From positions 62,001-126,000 of the forward strand of contig CAZNPA010000002.1 in NCBI GenBank assembly GCA_964575095.1: DNA of 64,000 nucleotides. Reading direction: 5' to 3'. Source of the stretch: CAZNPA01 sp964575095. Its GTDB lineage: Bacteria; Pseudomonadota; Alphaproteobacteria; Rickettsiales; SXRF01. Under the pieces are notes generated by a model that saw only the letters and a list, made by a program, of their open reading frames with translations, was not told the origin of the DNA and searched no databases. The position numbers were made by a program, and so were the translations under genes. Positions 8,012 to 16,986 of this stretch are shown here, one piece after another; the first letter of the stretch is position 1; every line of letters starts with the position of its first letter.

Positions 8012-9253
8012 TTAAAGCCCCAACAGCAACCGTCTCGGATCCTCGATGGCTTCCTTGACGCGCACCAGGAACGTCACCGATTCCTTGCCGTCGATGATGC
8101 GGTGGTCGTAGGAGAGCGCGACGTACATCATCGGCTTGACCACGACTTGCCCTTTGACGGCGATGGGGCGCTCCTCGATTTTGTGCATCCCCAAAATGCC
8201 CGATTGCGGCGGGTTAATGATGGGGGTTGCCATCAGCGAGCCGTAGACGCCGCCGTTTGACACCGTAAACGTGCCGCCGGTTAAATCGTCCATCGATAGC
8301 GCGCCGTCGCGGGCCTTGGCGGCCAGCCGCCCGATTTCTTTTTCGCAGTCGGCAAAGCCCAATTGGTCGGCATTGCGGATCACCGGCACCACGAGGCCTT
8401 GCTCGGTGCCGACGGCGACGCCGATGTCGTAGTGATTTTTATAAACGATTTCGTCGCCCTGGATTTCGGCGTTGACGGCGGGGATTTCCTTTAGCGCATT
8501 CACCGCCGCTTTGACGAAGAACGACATGAAGCCCATCTTGACGCCGTATTTTTTCTCGAAAGCGTCTTTATATTCATTGCGGATCGCCATCAAATTGCTC
8601 ATGTCGATCTCGTTAAACGTGGTCAAGATAGCCGCTGTGTTCTGCGATTCCTTGAGGCGCTTGGCGATGACCTGACGCAGCTTACTCATCTTCACGCGCT
8701 CTTCACGGTTTCCAGCGACGGCCAGTGCGACCGGTGCCGCGTGGGCAGGTTTGCTCGGAATGTTAAGCGCGGGAGCCGGTGCTACCGTTCCCGTTCCCAT
8801 CAATACGTCGCTTTTGGTAAGCCGTCCGCCTTTGCCGCTGGCGGCAATCGACATCGGGTCTACACCGGATTCCGCAATAAGTTTCCGCGCCGCAGGGCCG
8901 GATTGAGGAGCGGTTGCGCCGGCAGAGCGCGGCATCAATGGTACTTGCATAGCAGGGGCTGCCGGCCTGGCTGCGGGAGCCGCCGTTTTCGCCGGCGCGG
9001 CTTTGGCGCCCGCGGCGCCGACGGTGATATTTCCCAGCACCGTTCCGACTTTGACTGTCTGGCCTTCCTTGACGACGATATCTTTAAGCGTTCCGGCGGC
9101 GGGGGCGTTGACTTCCATCGTCACTTTTTCGGTTTCGAGTTCGCAGAGCGGCTCGTCCTGCGCCACGGCGTCGCCGGGTTTCTTGAACCACTTGGCGACG
9201 GTGGCTTCGCTTACGGATTCCCCTAAATTCGGTACGACAATTTCCCCGGCCAT
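8012..9253 (-). CDS. sucB: 2-oxoglutarate dehydrogenase E2, dihydrolipoyl succinyltransferase
   Basis: Transfers the succinyl group from lipoamide to CoA in the 2-oxoglutarate dehydrogenase complex. 413 residues. A lipoyl domain with ETEKVTMEVNAPAAG (lysine modified) spans residues 1-75. An Ala/Pro linker follows, then an E3-binding domain (AARKLIAESGVDP) and the catalytic domain ending in SYDHRIIDGKESVTFL with the HxxxDG motif. It starts 22 bp after the sucA stop. Its last codons are duplicated in the relic at 7126-7189. Confidence 0.96.
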   Translation of the reverse strand: MAGEIVVPNLGESVSEATVAKWFKKPGDAVAQDEPLCELETEKVTMEVNAPAAGTLKDIVVKEGQTVKVGTVLGNITVGAAGAKAAPAKTAAPAARPAAPAMQVPLMPRSAGATAPQSGPAARKLIAESGVDPMSIAASGKGGRLTKSDVLMGTGTVAPAPALNIPSKPAHAAPVALAVAGNREERVKMSKLRQVIAKRLKESQNTAAILTTFNEIDMSNLMAIRNEYKDAFEKKYGVKMGFMSFFVKAAVNALKEIPAVNAEIQGDEIVYKNHYDIGVAVGTEQGLVVPVIRNADQLGFADCEKEIGRLAAKARDGALSMDDLTGGTFTVSNGGVYGSLMATPIINPPQSGILGMHKIEERPIAVKGQVVVKPMMYVALSYDHRIIDGKESVTFLVRVKEAIEDPRRLLLGL

Positions 9254-9275
9254 GACAGCTCCTTATGTTTTAGAC

Positions 9276-12182
9276 TTACGCCTTTACTGTTTTTAGTTTG
9301 GCGTTAGCGAATTGTAAAGCTGACTCGACAAGTTGCCGTTGCTCTTTCTCGTGGATCTTCAAATATCCGGCGGCGGGGGATGCGGCTTCAGCGCGGCCGG
9401 CGTAGCGGATGCGCAGGTTGCTGCGGCCCAGTTCCTCCAGCACATCGCCCAGCTTGGGGCCGATGAAACGGTAAGCGCCCATGTTTTCCGGCTCTTCCTG
9501 GCACCATACGACTTCGGCGTTGGGGTAGCGCGACAGTTCGGCTTTGAGCTCTTTGGCGGGGAAGGGGTAGTACTGCTCGACGCGCACGATGGCGATGTCG
9601 TCGATCTTCTGAGCGGCGCGCGCCTCGAACAGATCGTAATAGACTTTGCCGGAAGTCAGCACGACGCGGCGGATGCCGTCGTCCTTCCGGAGTTTTTCGG
9701 TTTCGGGGATGACGCGCTTGAAGTGCGTGCCCTTGCCCATATCCTCCAGCGTCGAAACGCAGAGCTTATGGCGCAGCAGCGATTTTGGCGTCATGACGAT
9801 GAGCGGCTTCCTGAATTTGCGGTGCAGCTGGCGGCGCAGCACATGGAAATAGTTAGCGGGCGTGGTGCAGTTGACCACCTGCATATTGTCTTCGCCGCAG
9901 AGCTGTAAAAATCTTTCAGGACGCGCCGACGAATGCTCCGGCCCCTGGCCTTCGTGGCCGTGCGGCAGCAGCATGACGAGCCCCGACATCCTGAGCCATT
10001 TCACTTCGCCGCTGGAGATAAACTGGTCGATGATGACCTGCGCACCGTTGACGAAATCGCCGAACTGCGCTTCCCACAGCGTGAGGTGGTTGGGTTGCCC
10101 CAGCGAATAGCCGTATTCGTAGCCCAGGATGGCGAATTCGGAGAGCGAGCTGTTGATGACTTCGTAGGTTTTTTGTTTTTCACTGATGTTGTTGAGCGGG
10201 ATGTAGCGCTCCTCGGTTTCCTGGTCGATCAAAACCGAATGCCGCTGTGAAAATGTTCCGCGCTCGCAGTCCTGGCCGGAAAGCCGCACGCCGAATCCTT
10301 CGGTAAGTAAACTTCCGAATGCCAGTGCTTCCGCCGTTGCCCAGTCGATGCCGGAGCCGCTTTCCATCATCTTCTGCTTGGTTTCCAGCTGGCGGACGAT
10401 TTTTGAATTCAGTTTGACGTTCGGCGGAATCTTGGAAATCGCCATGCCGATTTCTTTTAATTTTTTGACATAAACGCCGGTATCTTCCGGCGCCGCATCG
10501 GCCTTGGCTTTTTCCAAGCCCGACCATTGGCCTTCCAGCCAGTCGGCCTTGTTGGGCTTGTAATTTTTGGCCGCGTCGTATTGCTTCTCGAAGAAGGCCT
10601 TGAACTCGGCCATCTTTCCCGTCGCTTCCTGTTCGGAGATGGTGCCTTCGCCAACCAGTTTGTCGGAATAAATCTGCGCCGGCAGCGGCTTTTGCGAGAT
10701 CTCGCGGTACATAATCGGCTGCGTGAACATCGGCTCGTCGGCCTCGTTGTGGCCGTATTTGCGGTAACAGAAAATATCGACGACGACGTCACGCTTGAAC
10801 TGCTGCCGGAATTCGGCGGCTAGTTTGCAGACATAGACCACCGCTTCCGGATCGTCGCCGTTGACGTGGAAGATCGGCGCCTGCACGGCCTTGGCGACGT
10901 CGGTCGGGTAGGGCGTGAAGCGCGAATATTTGGGGCTGGTGGTGAAGCCGATCTGGTTGTTGACGATGATGTGAATCGAGCCGCCGGTGCGGTAGCCGCG
11001 CAATTCCGAAAGCGCCAGCACCTCCGCCACGACGCCTTGTCCGGCGAAGGCCGCGTCGCCGTGCATCATGATGCCCATGGCCGTGCCTTTGTCTTCTTCG
11101 TCGCCGAAAATGTCGAGCTTGGCGCGGACTTTGCCGACGACGACCGGATCGACGGCCTCGAGGTGCGACGGATTGGCCAGGAGCGATAAATGCACTTTGC
11201 CGTACGGTGTGGCGCGGTCGACCGAGCAGCCGAGATGGTATTTCACGTCGCCGGAGGAGGTCACCCATTCCGGGAAATCGAGATTGCCGTGGAAGATCGA
11301 GAGCAGCTCGGCATAGGGCTTACCCATGATGGTGGTCAGCACGTTCATGCGGCCGCGGTGCGGCATGCCGATGGTGATGTCCTTGACGCCCAGCTTCGAG
11401 GAAATATGAATCATGGCCTCGAGCCCCGGCAGCATGGCGTCGCCGCCCTGGATCGAGAAGCGTTTGGTGGTGGTGTATTTGAGCTGCAGGAACTGCTCGA
11501 ACGATTCGACTTCCGAGAGCGTGTTCCAGATGGCTTTTTTATCTTCGAGCGACAGCGAGAAGTTGCCGCGGTCGGTCTCGAATTTTTTCTGTATCCAGTC
11601 TTTCTGGTCGGGATGCTGGATATGCATGAACTCGACGCCGATATTGCCGCAGTAGGTTTGGCGCAGCGTGGCGACGATGTCCTTGAGCTTGGCTTTTTCG
11701 ATGCCAAGCGAACCATCTAAAAATACTTCTTTCTCCATATCGGCTTCCGAAAAACCGTAAGACGCCGGATCGAGCTCGGGATGGTGGTCATTCACTTCGA
11801 TGCCGAGCGGATCGAGGTTGGCGATCAGATGCCCGCGCACGCGGTAGGCGCGCACCATCATGATAGCGCGGATGGAATCGTGGATGGCAGCCTGGACGGC
11901 TTGGGGATTAGGCATTAGGGATTGGGCATTGGAGGATTTTTTGTCTTTCCCTAATCCCGAATCACTAATGCCTAATGCCTCTTCTTTAACGCCAATGACT
12001 TTACTCGAAATTTGCGTCCAGCTTGCCTGCGCTTTGGGGTTTGCGCCGTTGGTCGCACTCTTGAACAGCTCGCGCCAGCTGGCGTCCACCGACTGCGGAT
12101 TTTGCAGATAACGCTCGTACAACTCCTCAACGAACGTCGCGTTGGAGATGAAGAGAGGGGTGGATTCGAACGGGCTGGTCAT
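9276..12182 (-). CDS. sucA: 2-oxoglutarate dehydrogenase E1
   Basis: Thiamine-diphosphate enzyme that decarboxylates 2-oxoglutarate, the first step of the complex. 968 residues. The N-terminal segment has FVEELYERYLQNPQSVDASW. The TPP region has GDAAFAGQGVVAE and HIIVNNQIGFTT; the C-terminal half has LLPHGHEGQGPEHSSARPER. Residues about 68-93, in the variable linker before the dehydrogenase core, are encoded by a heptamer-repeat hairpin inserted in frame (11903-11980). The RBS, GGGGATAGGA, is the edge of a palindromic repeat at 12191-12218. Confidence 0.96.
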   Translation of the reverse strand: MTSPFESTPLFISNATFVEELYERYLQNPQSVDASWRELFKSATNGANPKAQASWTQISSKVIGVKEEALGISDSGLGKDKKSSNAQSLMPNPQAVQAAIHDSIRAIMMVRAYRVRGHLIANLDPLGIEVNDHHPELDPASYGFSEADMEKEVFLDGSLGIEKAKLKDIVATLRQTYCGNIGVEFMHIQHPDQKDWIQKKFETDRGNFSLSLEDKKAIWNTLSEVESFEQFLQLKYTTTKRFSIQGGDAMLPGLEAMIHISSKLGVKDITIGMPHRGRMNVLTTIMGKPYAELLSIFHGNLDFPEWVTSSGDVKYHLGCSVDRATPYGKVHLSLLANPSHLEAVDPVVVGKVRAKLDIFGDEEDKGTAMGIMMHGDAAFAGQGVVAEVLALSELRGYRTGGSIHIIVNNQIGFTTSPKYSRFTPYPTDVAKAVQAPIFHVNGDDPEAVVYVCKLAAEFRQQFKRDVVVDIFCYRKYGHNEADEPMFTQPIMYREISQKPLPAQIYSDKLVGEGTISEQEATGKMAEFKAFFEKQYDAAKNYKPNKADWLEGQWSGLEKAKADAAPEDTGVYVKKLKEIGMAISKIPPNVKLNSKIVRQLETKQKMMESGSGIDWATAEALAFGSLLTEGFGVRLSGQDCERGTFSQRHSVLIDQETEERYIPLNNISEKQKTYEVINSSLSEFAILGYEYGYSLGQPNHLTLWEAQFGDFVNGAQVIIDQFISSGEVKWLRMSGLVMLLPHGHEGQGPEHSSARPERFLQLCGEDNMQVVNCTTPANYFHVLRRQLHRKFRKPLIVMTPKSLLRHKLCVSTLEDMGKGTHFKRVIPETEKLRKDDGIRRVVLTSGKVYYDLFEARAAQKIDDIAIVRVEQYYPFPAKELKAELSRYPNAEVVWCQEEPENMGAYRFIGPKLGDVLEELGRSNLRIRYAGRAEAASPAAGYLKIHEKEQRQLVESALQFANAKLKTVKA
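11903..11980. repeat. Heptamer-arm hairpin inside sucA
   Basis: The left arm (11903-11932) is tandem 7-bp units of the type GGATTAG/GCATTAG. The right arm (11948-11980) is the imperfect complement in units such as CCCTAAT/GCCTAAT; about 24 of 30 positions pair. The element is in frame and encodes an SDSGLGKDKKSSNAQ-like insert. Six other loci share the design but not the unit. Confidence 0.85.
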
Positions 12183-12190
12183 ATGTTTCC

Positions 12191-12218
12191 TATCCCCGCA
12201 CTTGTTGCGGGGTCTGGT
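12191..12218. repeat. Dispersed GC-rich palindrome upstream of sucA
   Basis: Arms CCCCGCA/TGCGGGG with a TCTGGT flank. The 28 bp are identical to 43544-43571, which lies inside mrp. On the minus strand the edge GGGGATAGGA gives the sucA Shine-Dalgarno sequence. Confidence 0.8.
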
Positions 12219-12227
12219 ATGTTTATC

Positions 12228-12659
12228 CTATTTTGGTGTTCTTGACCATATTTGTTGCAAATCAGTCATTACTGCTTCCTGAATATCCCTTGGAATATTT
12301 GCTTGGCTCAGAACATAGCGTATTTTACTAGTAGGGCCACATTCAAAAGGAAAAGGGCCTACATAAACCCCGCCGCGTTCTTCAATTATCTCCTTTTCTA
12401 TGCGAGCAGCGGTTCGAGAGTGTGTCACGCGGCCTGAAAGAAATTCACTCATTGCCAATAAGTTATTTGAAGCCTGTCTGGCAAGATCTTCTTTATATTC
12501 TTCCCCGTCTGGACTTTTCAGATGAATCGATATCACGATAGGTTTTTCAGTATCTCTAATAATTTGGACAGTCCCTAACCAAGGGTGATTAGGAGGGGTA
12601 GGCGTGTAGGTAATACACTGCCCTTCTTCATCCTTTCCTAGTTCTCTTTCGAATGCCAT
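12228..12659 (-). CDS. Small orphan between sucD and sucA
   Basis: 143 residues of unknown family, richer in A+T than its neighbours. Likely cytoplasmic alpha/beta: strand segments around VQIIRDTEKPIVISIHL, a helix with EDLARQASNNLLAMSEFLSG, a mid-protein ARIEKEIIEERGGVYVGPF and a final helix DIQEAVMTDLQQIW. Palindromic repeats bracket it: 12667-12702 just upstream, which also supplies CTGGAG as its RBS, and 12191-12218 just downstream. It reads in the TCA direction. Confidence 0.75.
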   Translation of the reverse strand: MAFERELGKDEEGQCITYTPTPPNHPWLGTVQIIRDTEKPIVISIHLKSPDGEEYKEDLARQASNNLLAMSEFLSGRVTHSRTAARIEKEIIEERGGVYVGPFPFECGPTSKIRYVLSQANIPRDIQEAVMTDLQQIWSRTPK

Positions 12660-12666
12660 ATTGTCT

Positions 12667-12702
12667 CCAGACCCCGTAATGCGTTTCGCTTATGCGGGGT
12701 TT
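12667..12702. repeat. GC-rich palindrome between sucD and the 12228 orphan
   Basis: CCAGACCCCG with its complementary CGGGG arm about 20 bp later, and an inner palindrome around GCGTTTCGC. It belongs to the same CCAGACCCCGC family as 12191, 43544, 43655 and 40258. Confidence 0.65.
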
Positions 12703-12703
12703 G

Positions 12704-13588
12704 TTACGCCGCCTTCTTCTTTAGCATTTGCGCCAGGGTGCTGCCGATGGCGGAAGGCGAGTCGGAGACGACGATGCCCGCCGATTTCATCGCTTCGATC
12801 TTGTCGTCGGCGCCGCCTTTGCCGCCCGATACAATCGCGCCGGCGTGGCCCATGCGGCGGCCCGGAGGCGCCGTGCGGCCGGCGATGAAGCCGACGATCG
12901 GTTTTTTGGTTTTACTTTTCTTGATGAAGTCCGCCGCCTGCTCCTCGGCGTCGCCGCCGATTTCGCCGATCATGGCGATGGCCTGCGTTTCCGGATCGGC
13001 TAAAAACAGTTCCAGGCAGTCGATGAAGTTGGTGCCGTTGACCGGGTCGCCGCCAAGGCCGACGCAGGTGGATTGGCCGAGGCCTTCCGCCGTCGTTTGC
13101 GCCACCGCTTCATAGGTCAAAGTGCCGGAGCGCGAGACGATGCCGATTTTTCCCTTCTTATGGATATGGCCTGGCATGATGCCGATCTTGCATTCGCCGG
13201 GCGTGATGACGCCGGGGCAGTTGGGGCCGATGAGGCGCGTCTTGGTGCCGCTGAGTGCGCGCTTCACCTTCACCATATCTAAAACAGGAATGCCCTCGGT
13301 GATGCAGACCACCAGTTCGATTTTGGCGTCGATGGCTTCCAATATGGCGTCGGCCGCGAATTTGGGCGGCACGTAAATCACCGAGGCGTTGGCGCCGGTT
13401 TTCTTGACCGCTTCTTCGACGGTGTCGAACACCGGCATATTGATATGCGTCGTTCCGCCCTTGCCGGGTGTCACGCCGCCCACCATCTGCGTGCCGTACG
13501 CCGCTGCCTGCTCGCTATGGTAAGTCCCTTCACGGCCGGTGATGCCCTGGCAAATGACTTTGGTATTTTTATTGACGAGTATGGACAT
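12704..13588 (-). CDS. sucD: Succinyl-CoA synthetase alpha subunit
   Basis: CoA-binding and phosphohistidine subunit of the enzyme converting succinyl-CoA to succinate with NTP formation. 294 residues. CoA-binding Rossmann start ILVNKNTKVICQGITGREG; IGPNCPGVITPGE in the middle; the active-site histidine is in RMGHAGAIVSGGKG. It starts 9 bp after the orphan at 13598 and belongs with sucC. Confidence 0.96.
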   Translation of the reverse strand: MSILVNKNTKVICQGITGREGTYHSEQAAAYGTQMVGGVTPGKGGTTHINMPVFDTVEEAVKKTGANASVIYVPPKFAADAILEAIDAKIELVVCITEGIPVLDMVKVKRALSGTKTRLIGPNCPGVITPGECKIGIMPGHIHKKGKIGIVSRSGTLTYEAVAQTTAEGLGQSTCVGLGGDPVNGTNFIDCLELFLADPETQAIAMIGEIGGDAEEQAADFIKKSKTKKPIVGFIAGRTAPPGRRMGHAGAIVSGGKGGADDKIEAMKSAGIVVSDSPSAIGSTLAQMLKKKAA

Positions 13589-13597
13589 AATTACATC

Positions 13598-14101
13598 CTA
13601 TCTTCCAATCTTTGGTGGTTTAGAGTGCGGTGTCGCTGTCTGTGTAGCATTAGAAACTAGATACTCGGCATAAGAAACGGCCATTTCATTTAATCTGTTA
13701 CTGGCAGTATTTCGAGCCTCAAACCCATCATTTACATCTGGGGTAAAAGAATTCATTTGTGTGGCTCCCAAAGCATGCCTACCGGCTACTGCAGAATAAA
13801 CTTGTCCTGCTGCCTCAAAAAGCGTTGCCGCCTCTGCTCGATCGATTTTCTTTTGCTCAAATAATTGCGTAATTTGTTTTATTGTCTGATCAATAATTTG
13901 CGGTCTTGGGCTAACCTGTATATTCAAGATTACAGATTCGCCCGACTGGGGCGCGAGCGTGAGGGTCGCTTGTGATTGATTGGAATCGAATTCACAGGAT
14001 ACCCCTTTAAAACTTACAATGCCTTTATCCCGGGTGCCGGCAATGCCAAATTCACCCCCGGTAATTTTTACTGAGAAAGGATTGTGTGCTGACTTTGTCA
14101 T
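13598..14101 (-). CDS. Small orphan between sucC and sucD
   Basis: 167 residues of unknown family, A+T-rich relative to sucC and sucD. Residues 1-70 look like a beta-rich domain (FSVKITGGEFGIAGTRDKG, ATLTLAPQSGESVILNIQV). A helical part follows (IDQTIKQITQLFEQKKIDRA) and a polar tail. No signal peptide or membrane segment. It is 4 bp from the sucC stop and 9 bp from the sucD start, so it splits a pair that is normally contiguous and must be cotranscribed with it. Confidence 0.78.
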   Translation of the reverse strand: MTKSAHNPFSVKITGGEFGIAGTRDKGIVSFKGVSCEFDSNQSQATLTLAPQSGESVILNIQVSPRPQIIDQTIKQITQLFEQKKIDRAEAATLFEAAGQVYSAVAGRHALGATQMNSFTPDVNDGFEARNTASNRLNEMAVSYAEYLVSNATQTATPHSKPPKIGR

Positions 14102-14104
14102 AAC

Positions 14105-15277
14105 CTAAGCGGCCTTCCTCTTCACTGCGCCGACGATTTTTTCCGCCGCGTCGCCTAAATTATCCGCTGTCGTAATCGCGAGTCCCGACGAGGCGAGCAT
14201 CTTCTTGCCGAGCTCGACGTTAGTGCCCTCTAAGCGCACGACCAGCGGCACGTGCAGATTGATTTCCTTGGCCGCCGTGATGATGCCCTCGGCGATGATG
14301 TCGCAGCGCATGATGCCGCCGAAGATATTGACGAGGATGCCGTTGACGTTGGTGTCGGACATGATGAGCTTGAAGGCTTCGGTGACTTTTTCCTTCGTTG
14401 CGCCGCCGCCGACGTCCAAAAAGTTTGCGGGCGTGCCGCCGTATAATTTAATGATGTCCATGGTCGCCATCGCCAATCCGGCGCCGTTGACCATGCAGCC
14501 GATATTGCCGTCCATTTTGACATACGAGAGGCCATAGCGCGCCGCTTTTTGCTCGAGCGGGTCTTCCTCGTCGGGGTCGCGCAACTCATAGATGAAGTTG
14601 TGGCGGAAGAGGGCGTTCTCGTCGAAATTGAACTTGGCGTCAAGCGCCACCAGCTCGCCTTCGCCGGTGATGACCAGCGGATTGATCTCAAGCTGCGAGG
14701 CATCGGTATCCATGAACGCCTGGTAGAGCGCATTGACGAAATGGTCGAACTTGGCGTGCAGTTCTTTCGGCAGCTTTAAGCCAAACGCCATTTTGCGCGA
14801 ATGGAACGGCTGCATGCCTGCCGCCGGATCGATCGACAGCTTGATAATTTTTTCGGGATGCTTCTCGGCCACTTCCTCGATCTCGACGCCGCCCTCGGCG
14901 GAGGTGACGAAGGTGACGCGCGACGTGGCGCGGTCGATCAGCATGCTCAAATAAAGTTCCTTTTTTATCGAGGTGCCTTCCTCGACATAGATGCGTTTTA
15001 CGACTTTTCCTTCCGGGCCGGTCTGGTGCGTGACCAACGTCATGCCGATCATTTTGCGTGCGAGCGATTCCACCTCGTCCAGAGTTTTCGCCAGCTTGAC
15101 GCCGCCGGCTTTACCGCGGCCGCCGGCATGGATCTGCGCCTTCACCACCCACAATTTCCCGCCCAGGTTCTGCGCCGCCTGCACGGCTTCGTTGGGCGTA
15201 TAGGCCATGTGCCCGCGCGGCACCGGCACTTTGTAGCGGCTTAAAATCTGCTTCGCCTGGTACTCATGGATATTCAT
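14105..15277 (-). CDS. sucC: Succinyl-CoA synthetase beta subunit
   Basis: ATP-grasp subunit that binds the nucleotide and succinate. 390 residues, normal length. N-terminal MNIHEYQAKQILSRYKVPVP, glycine-rich ATP-grasp loop GGRGKAGGVKLAKT, DVGGGATKEKVTEAF, and NIFGGIMRCDIIAEGI near the end. A palindrome at 15292-15309 lies just upstream and is followed on the minus strand by GAGGAG, the RBS. Confidence 0.96.
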   Translation of the reverse strand: MNIHEYQAKQILSRYKVPVPRGHMAYTPNEAVQAAQNLGGKLWVVKAQIHAGGRGKAGGVKLAKTLDEVESLARKMIGMTLVTHQTGPEGKVVKRIYVEEGTSIKKELYLSMLIDRATSRVTFVTSAEGGVEIEEVAEKHPEKIIKLSIDPAAGMQPFHSRKMAFGLKLPKELHAKFDHFVNALYQAFMDTDASQLEINPLVITGEGELVALDAKFNFDENALFRHNFIYELRDPDEEDPLEQKAARYGLSYVKMDGNIGCMVNGAGLAMATMDIIKLYGGTPANFLDVGGGATKEKVTEAFKLIMSDTNVNGILVNIFGGIMRCDIIAEGIITAAKEINLHVPLVVRLEGTNVELGKKMLASSGLAITTADNLGDAAEKIVGAVKRKAA

Positions 15278-15291
15278 TTTTGTCTCCTCAT

Positions 15292-15309
15292 CCCCGCCGC
15301 ATGGCGGGG
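15292..15309. repeat. Short GC palindrome upstream of sucC
   Basis: CCCCGCC and GGCGGGG arms around a 4-nt centre, between the orphan at 15320 and sucC. On the minus strand it runs straight into the sucC RBS GAGGAG, as at sucA and hflK. Confidence 0.6.
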
Positions 15310-15319
15310 CACGGTTCAG

Positions 15320-15916
15320 TTACAGGGTGTTGGGTTTTCGTTTAAGCCAGATGATATAGCCTATAGTAAAAAGTAGCAGCCCGAATAGTATCACAGAAAA
15401 AGGATTGCGACTAAAATTATAGCCATCTCCGAAAAGGAGCGCGACCGTGCCTATAGTGGCTATAGCCGCTGTAATAAGCAACGACTTCCATGTGGATGTT
15501 TCGGCACGCTTCTTACAATAGTCGGTGAACGTCCATTTTTTTCGGGAAACGGAGGGGTTGGCGGCAACTAATTTTTTGAAGGCCGGACGATATATCCAAT
15601 TGCTCCCGATGTATAGCAAGGGGAGATAGGCCAGTATAAAACAGAAAAAAAGCGCTTCGATTCCCCCAAGCATCCGGTTAGGAGGAATACCTTTTCCCGT
15701 TATGACAAAACTATGGGATGCGATTATGAGCATGGTAGCGAAAACGATCACGCCGATAAAGAAATACTGGGTGTATCTCTTGAGTAGAAATCGTAACTGC
15801 TCTTCTTGCTCTTTCGCAACAACATAGCCTACGGACATTCCGGGGAGATTGCATACCGTATCGCCTCTCCCGTCTTTAGAGAAAAACATTTCCACTCGAT
15901 CGTCAAAGAATCCCAT
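15320..15916 (-). CDS. Small orphan membrane protein between mdh and sucC
   Basis: 198 residues from the ATG at 15916, which has AAGG 9 bp upstream; a longer frame to 15991 would overlap the mdh end and lacks an RBS. Four hydrophobic segments: FFIGVIVFATMLIIAS, ALFFCFILAYLPLLYIG, SLLITAAIATIGTVALLFG and PFSVILFGLLLFTIGYII. A Lys/Arg-rich loop between the second and third (FKKLVAANPSVSRKKW) suggests it is cytoplasmic. No family recognised. The A+T content is clearly higher than in mdh. Confidence 0.75.
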   Translation of the reverse strand: MGFFDDRVEMFFSKDGRGDTVCNLPGMSVGYVVAKEQEEQLRFLLKRYTQYFFIGVIVFATMLIIASHSFVITGKGIPPNRMLGGIEALFFCFILAYLPLLYIGSNWIYRPAFKKLVAANPSVSRKKWTFTDYCKKRAETSTWKSLLITAAIATIGTVALLFGDGYNFSRNPFSVILFGLLLFTIGYIIWLKRKPNTL

Positions 15917-15954
15917 AATTTTTGCCTTCATGCACCGGATCCCGCAATGCGCCG

Positions 15955-16917
15955 CTACGCCGCTTTTTGTTCGAGCTTCACTGAATCGCACAGTCCTTTG
16001 ACTGCCGCCACCGACTTATCGAACATGGTTTTTTGCTCCGCCGAGAGCGAAATCTCGACGATTTTTTCGACACCACCGGCGCCGATCAATGCCGGTACAC
16101 CAACGTATAAGTCTTTCACGCCGTATTGTCCCGAAAGATGCGCGGCGCAGGGGAGGATGCGTTTCTTGTCGAATAAATAGGCTTCGGCCATGCGGATGGC
16201 GCTGGCCGCGGGCGCATAAAACGCCGAGCCGGTTTTGAGCAGGTTCACGATTTCGGCGCCGCCGTCCCTCGTGCGCTGCACGATTTTGTCAAGCGCGTCC
16301 TGTTTTATCCAACCCATTTTCACGAATTCGGGGAGCGGAATGCCGGAGATCGTCGTGTAGTTGACGACGGGAACCATCGTGTCGCCGTGACCGCCCAGCA
16401 CGAAGGCGTTGATGTCGGAGATCGAGCAGTGCAGCGCCTCGGCGAGGAAGAAGGCAAAACGCGAGGAATCCAACACGCCCGCCATGCCGACGACTTTATT
16501 ATGCGGTAGGCCCGATACTTTCTGCATCACCCACACCATCGCGTCCAAAGGATTGGTGATGACGATGACGAAGGCGTTCGGGCAATGTTTCTTGATGTTC
16601 TGCGCCACGGTGGTGACGATGCCGGTATTGATGGCAACCAAATCGTCGCGGCTCATGCCGGGTTTGCGCGGCACGCCCGCCGTCACGATGACGACGTCTG
16701 CGCCTGCGATATCCTTATAATCGTTGGTGCCTTTTAAGTGCACGTCGGCGCCGTCGACGGCGCTCGATTGCGAAATATCCAGCGCCTTGCCCTGCGGCAG
16801 GCCTTCGGCGATGTCGAAGAGTACGACGTCGCCCAGATTCTTGAGTTCGATTAAGTGCGCGAGCGTGCCGCCGATCATCCCGGCGCCGATCAGTGCGATT
16901 TTCTTACGTGCAGCCAT
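15955..16917 (-). CDS. mdh: Malate dehydrogenase
   Basis: NAD+-dependent oxidation of malate to oxaloacetate; the LDH-like type usual in alphaproteobacteria. 320 residues from MAARKKIALIGAG at 16917, chosen because AAGGGGG precedes it; an upstream ATG at 16962 has no RBS and adds a non-homologous extension. The NAD motif is GAGMIGGTLAHL, the substrate loop has GVPRKPGMSRDDL, and the catalytic His is in VLGGHGDTMVP. First gene of the TCA block. Confidence 0.95.
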   Translation of the reverse strand: MAARKKIALIGAGMIGGTLAHLIELKNLGDVVLFDIAEGLPQGKALDISQSSAVDGADVHLKGTNDYKDIAGADVVIVTAGVPRKPGMSRDDLVAINTGIVTTVAQNIKKHCPNAFVIVITNPLDAMVWVMQKVSGLPHNKVVGMAGVLDSSRFAFFLAEALHCSISDINAFVLGGHGDTMVPVVNYTTISGIPLPEFVKMGWIKQDALDKIVQRTRDGGAEIVNLLKTGSAFYAPAASAIRMAEAYLFDKKRILPCAAHLSGQYGVKDLYVGVPALIGAGGVEKIVEISLSAEQKTMFDKSVAAVKGLCDSVKLEQKAA

Positions 16918-16986
16918 AAATCCCCCTTGAAAGACGTAAATGAAACGAAAGTGTAGGCGCAAAGCCTTAATGTAGTGTTAAACCGC

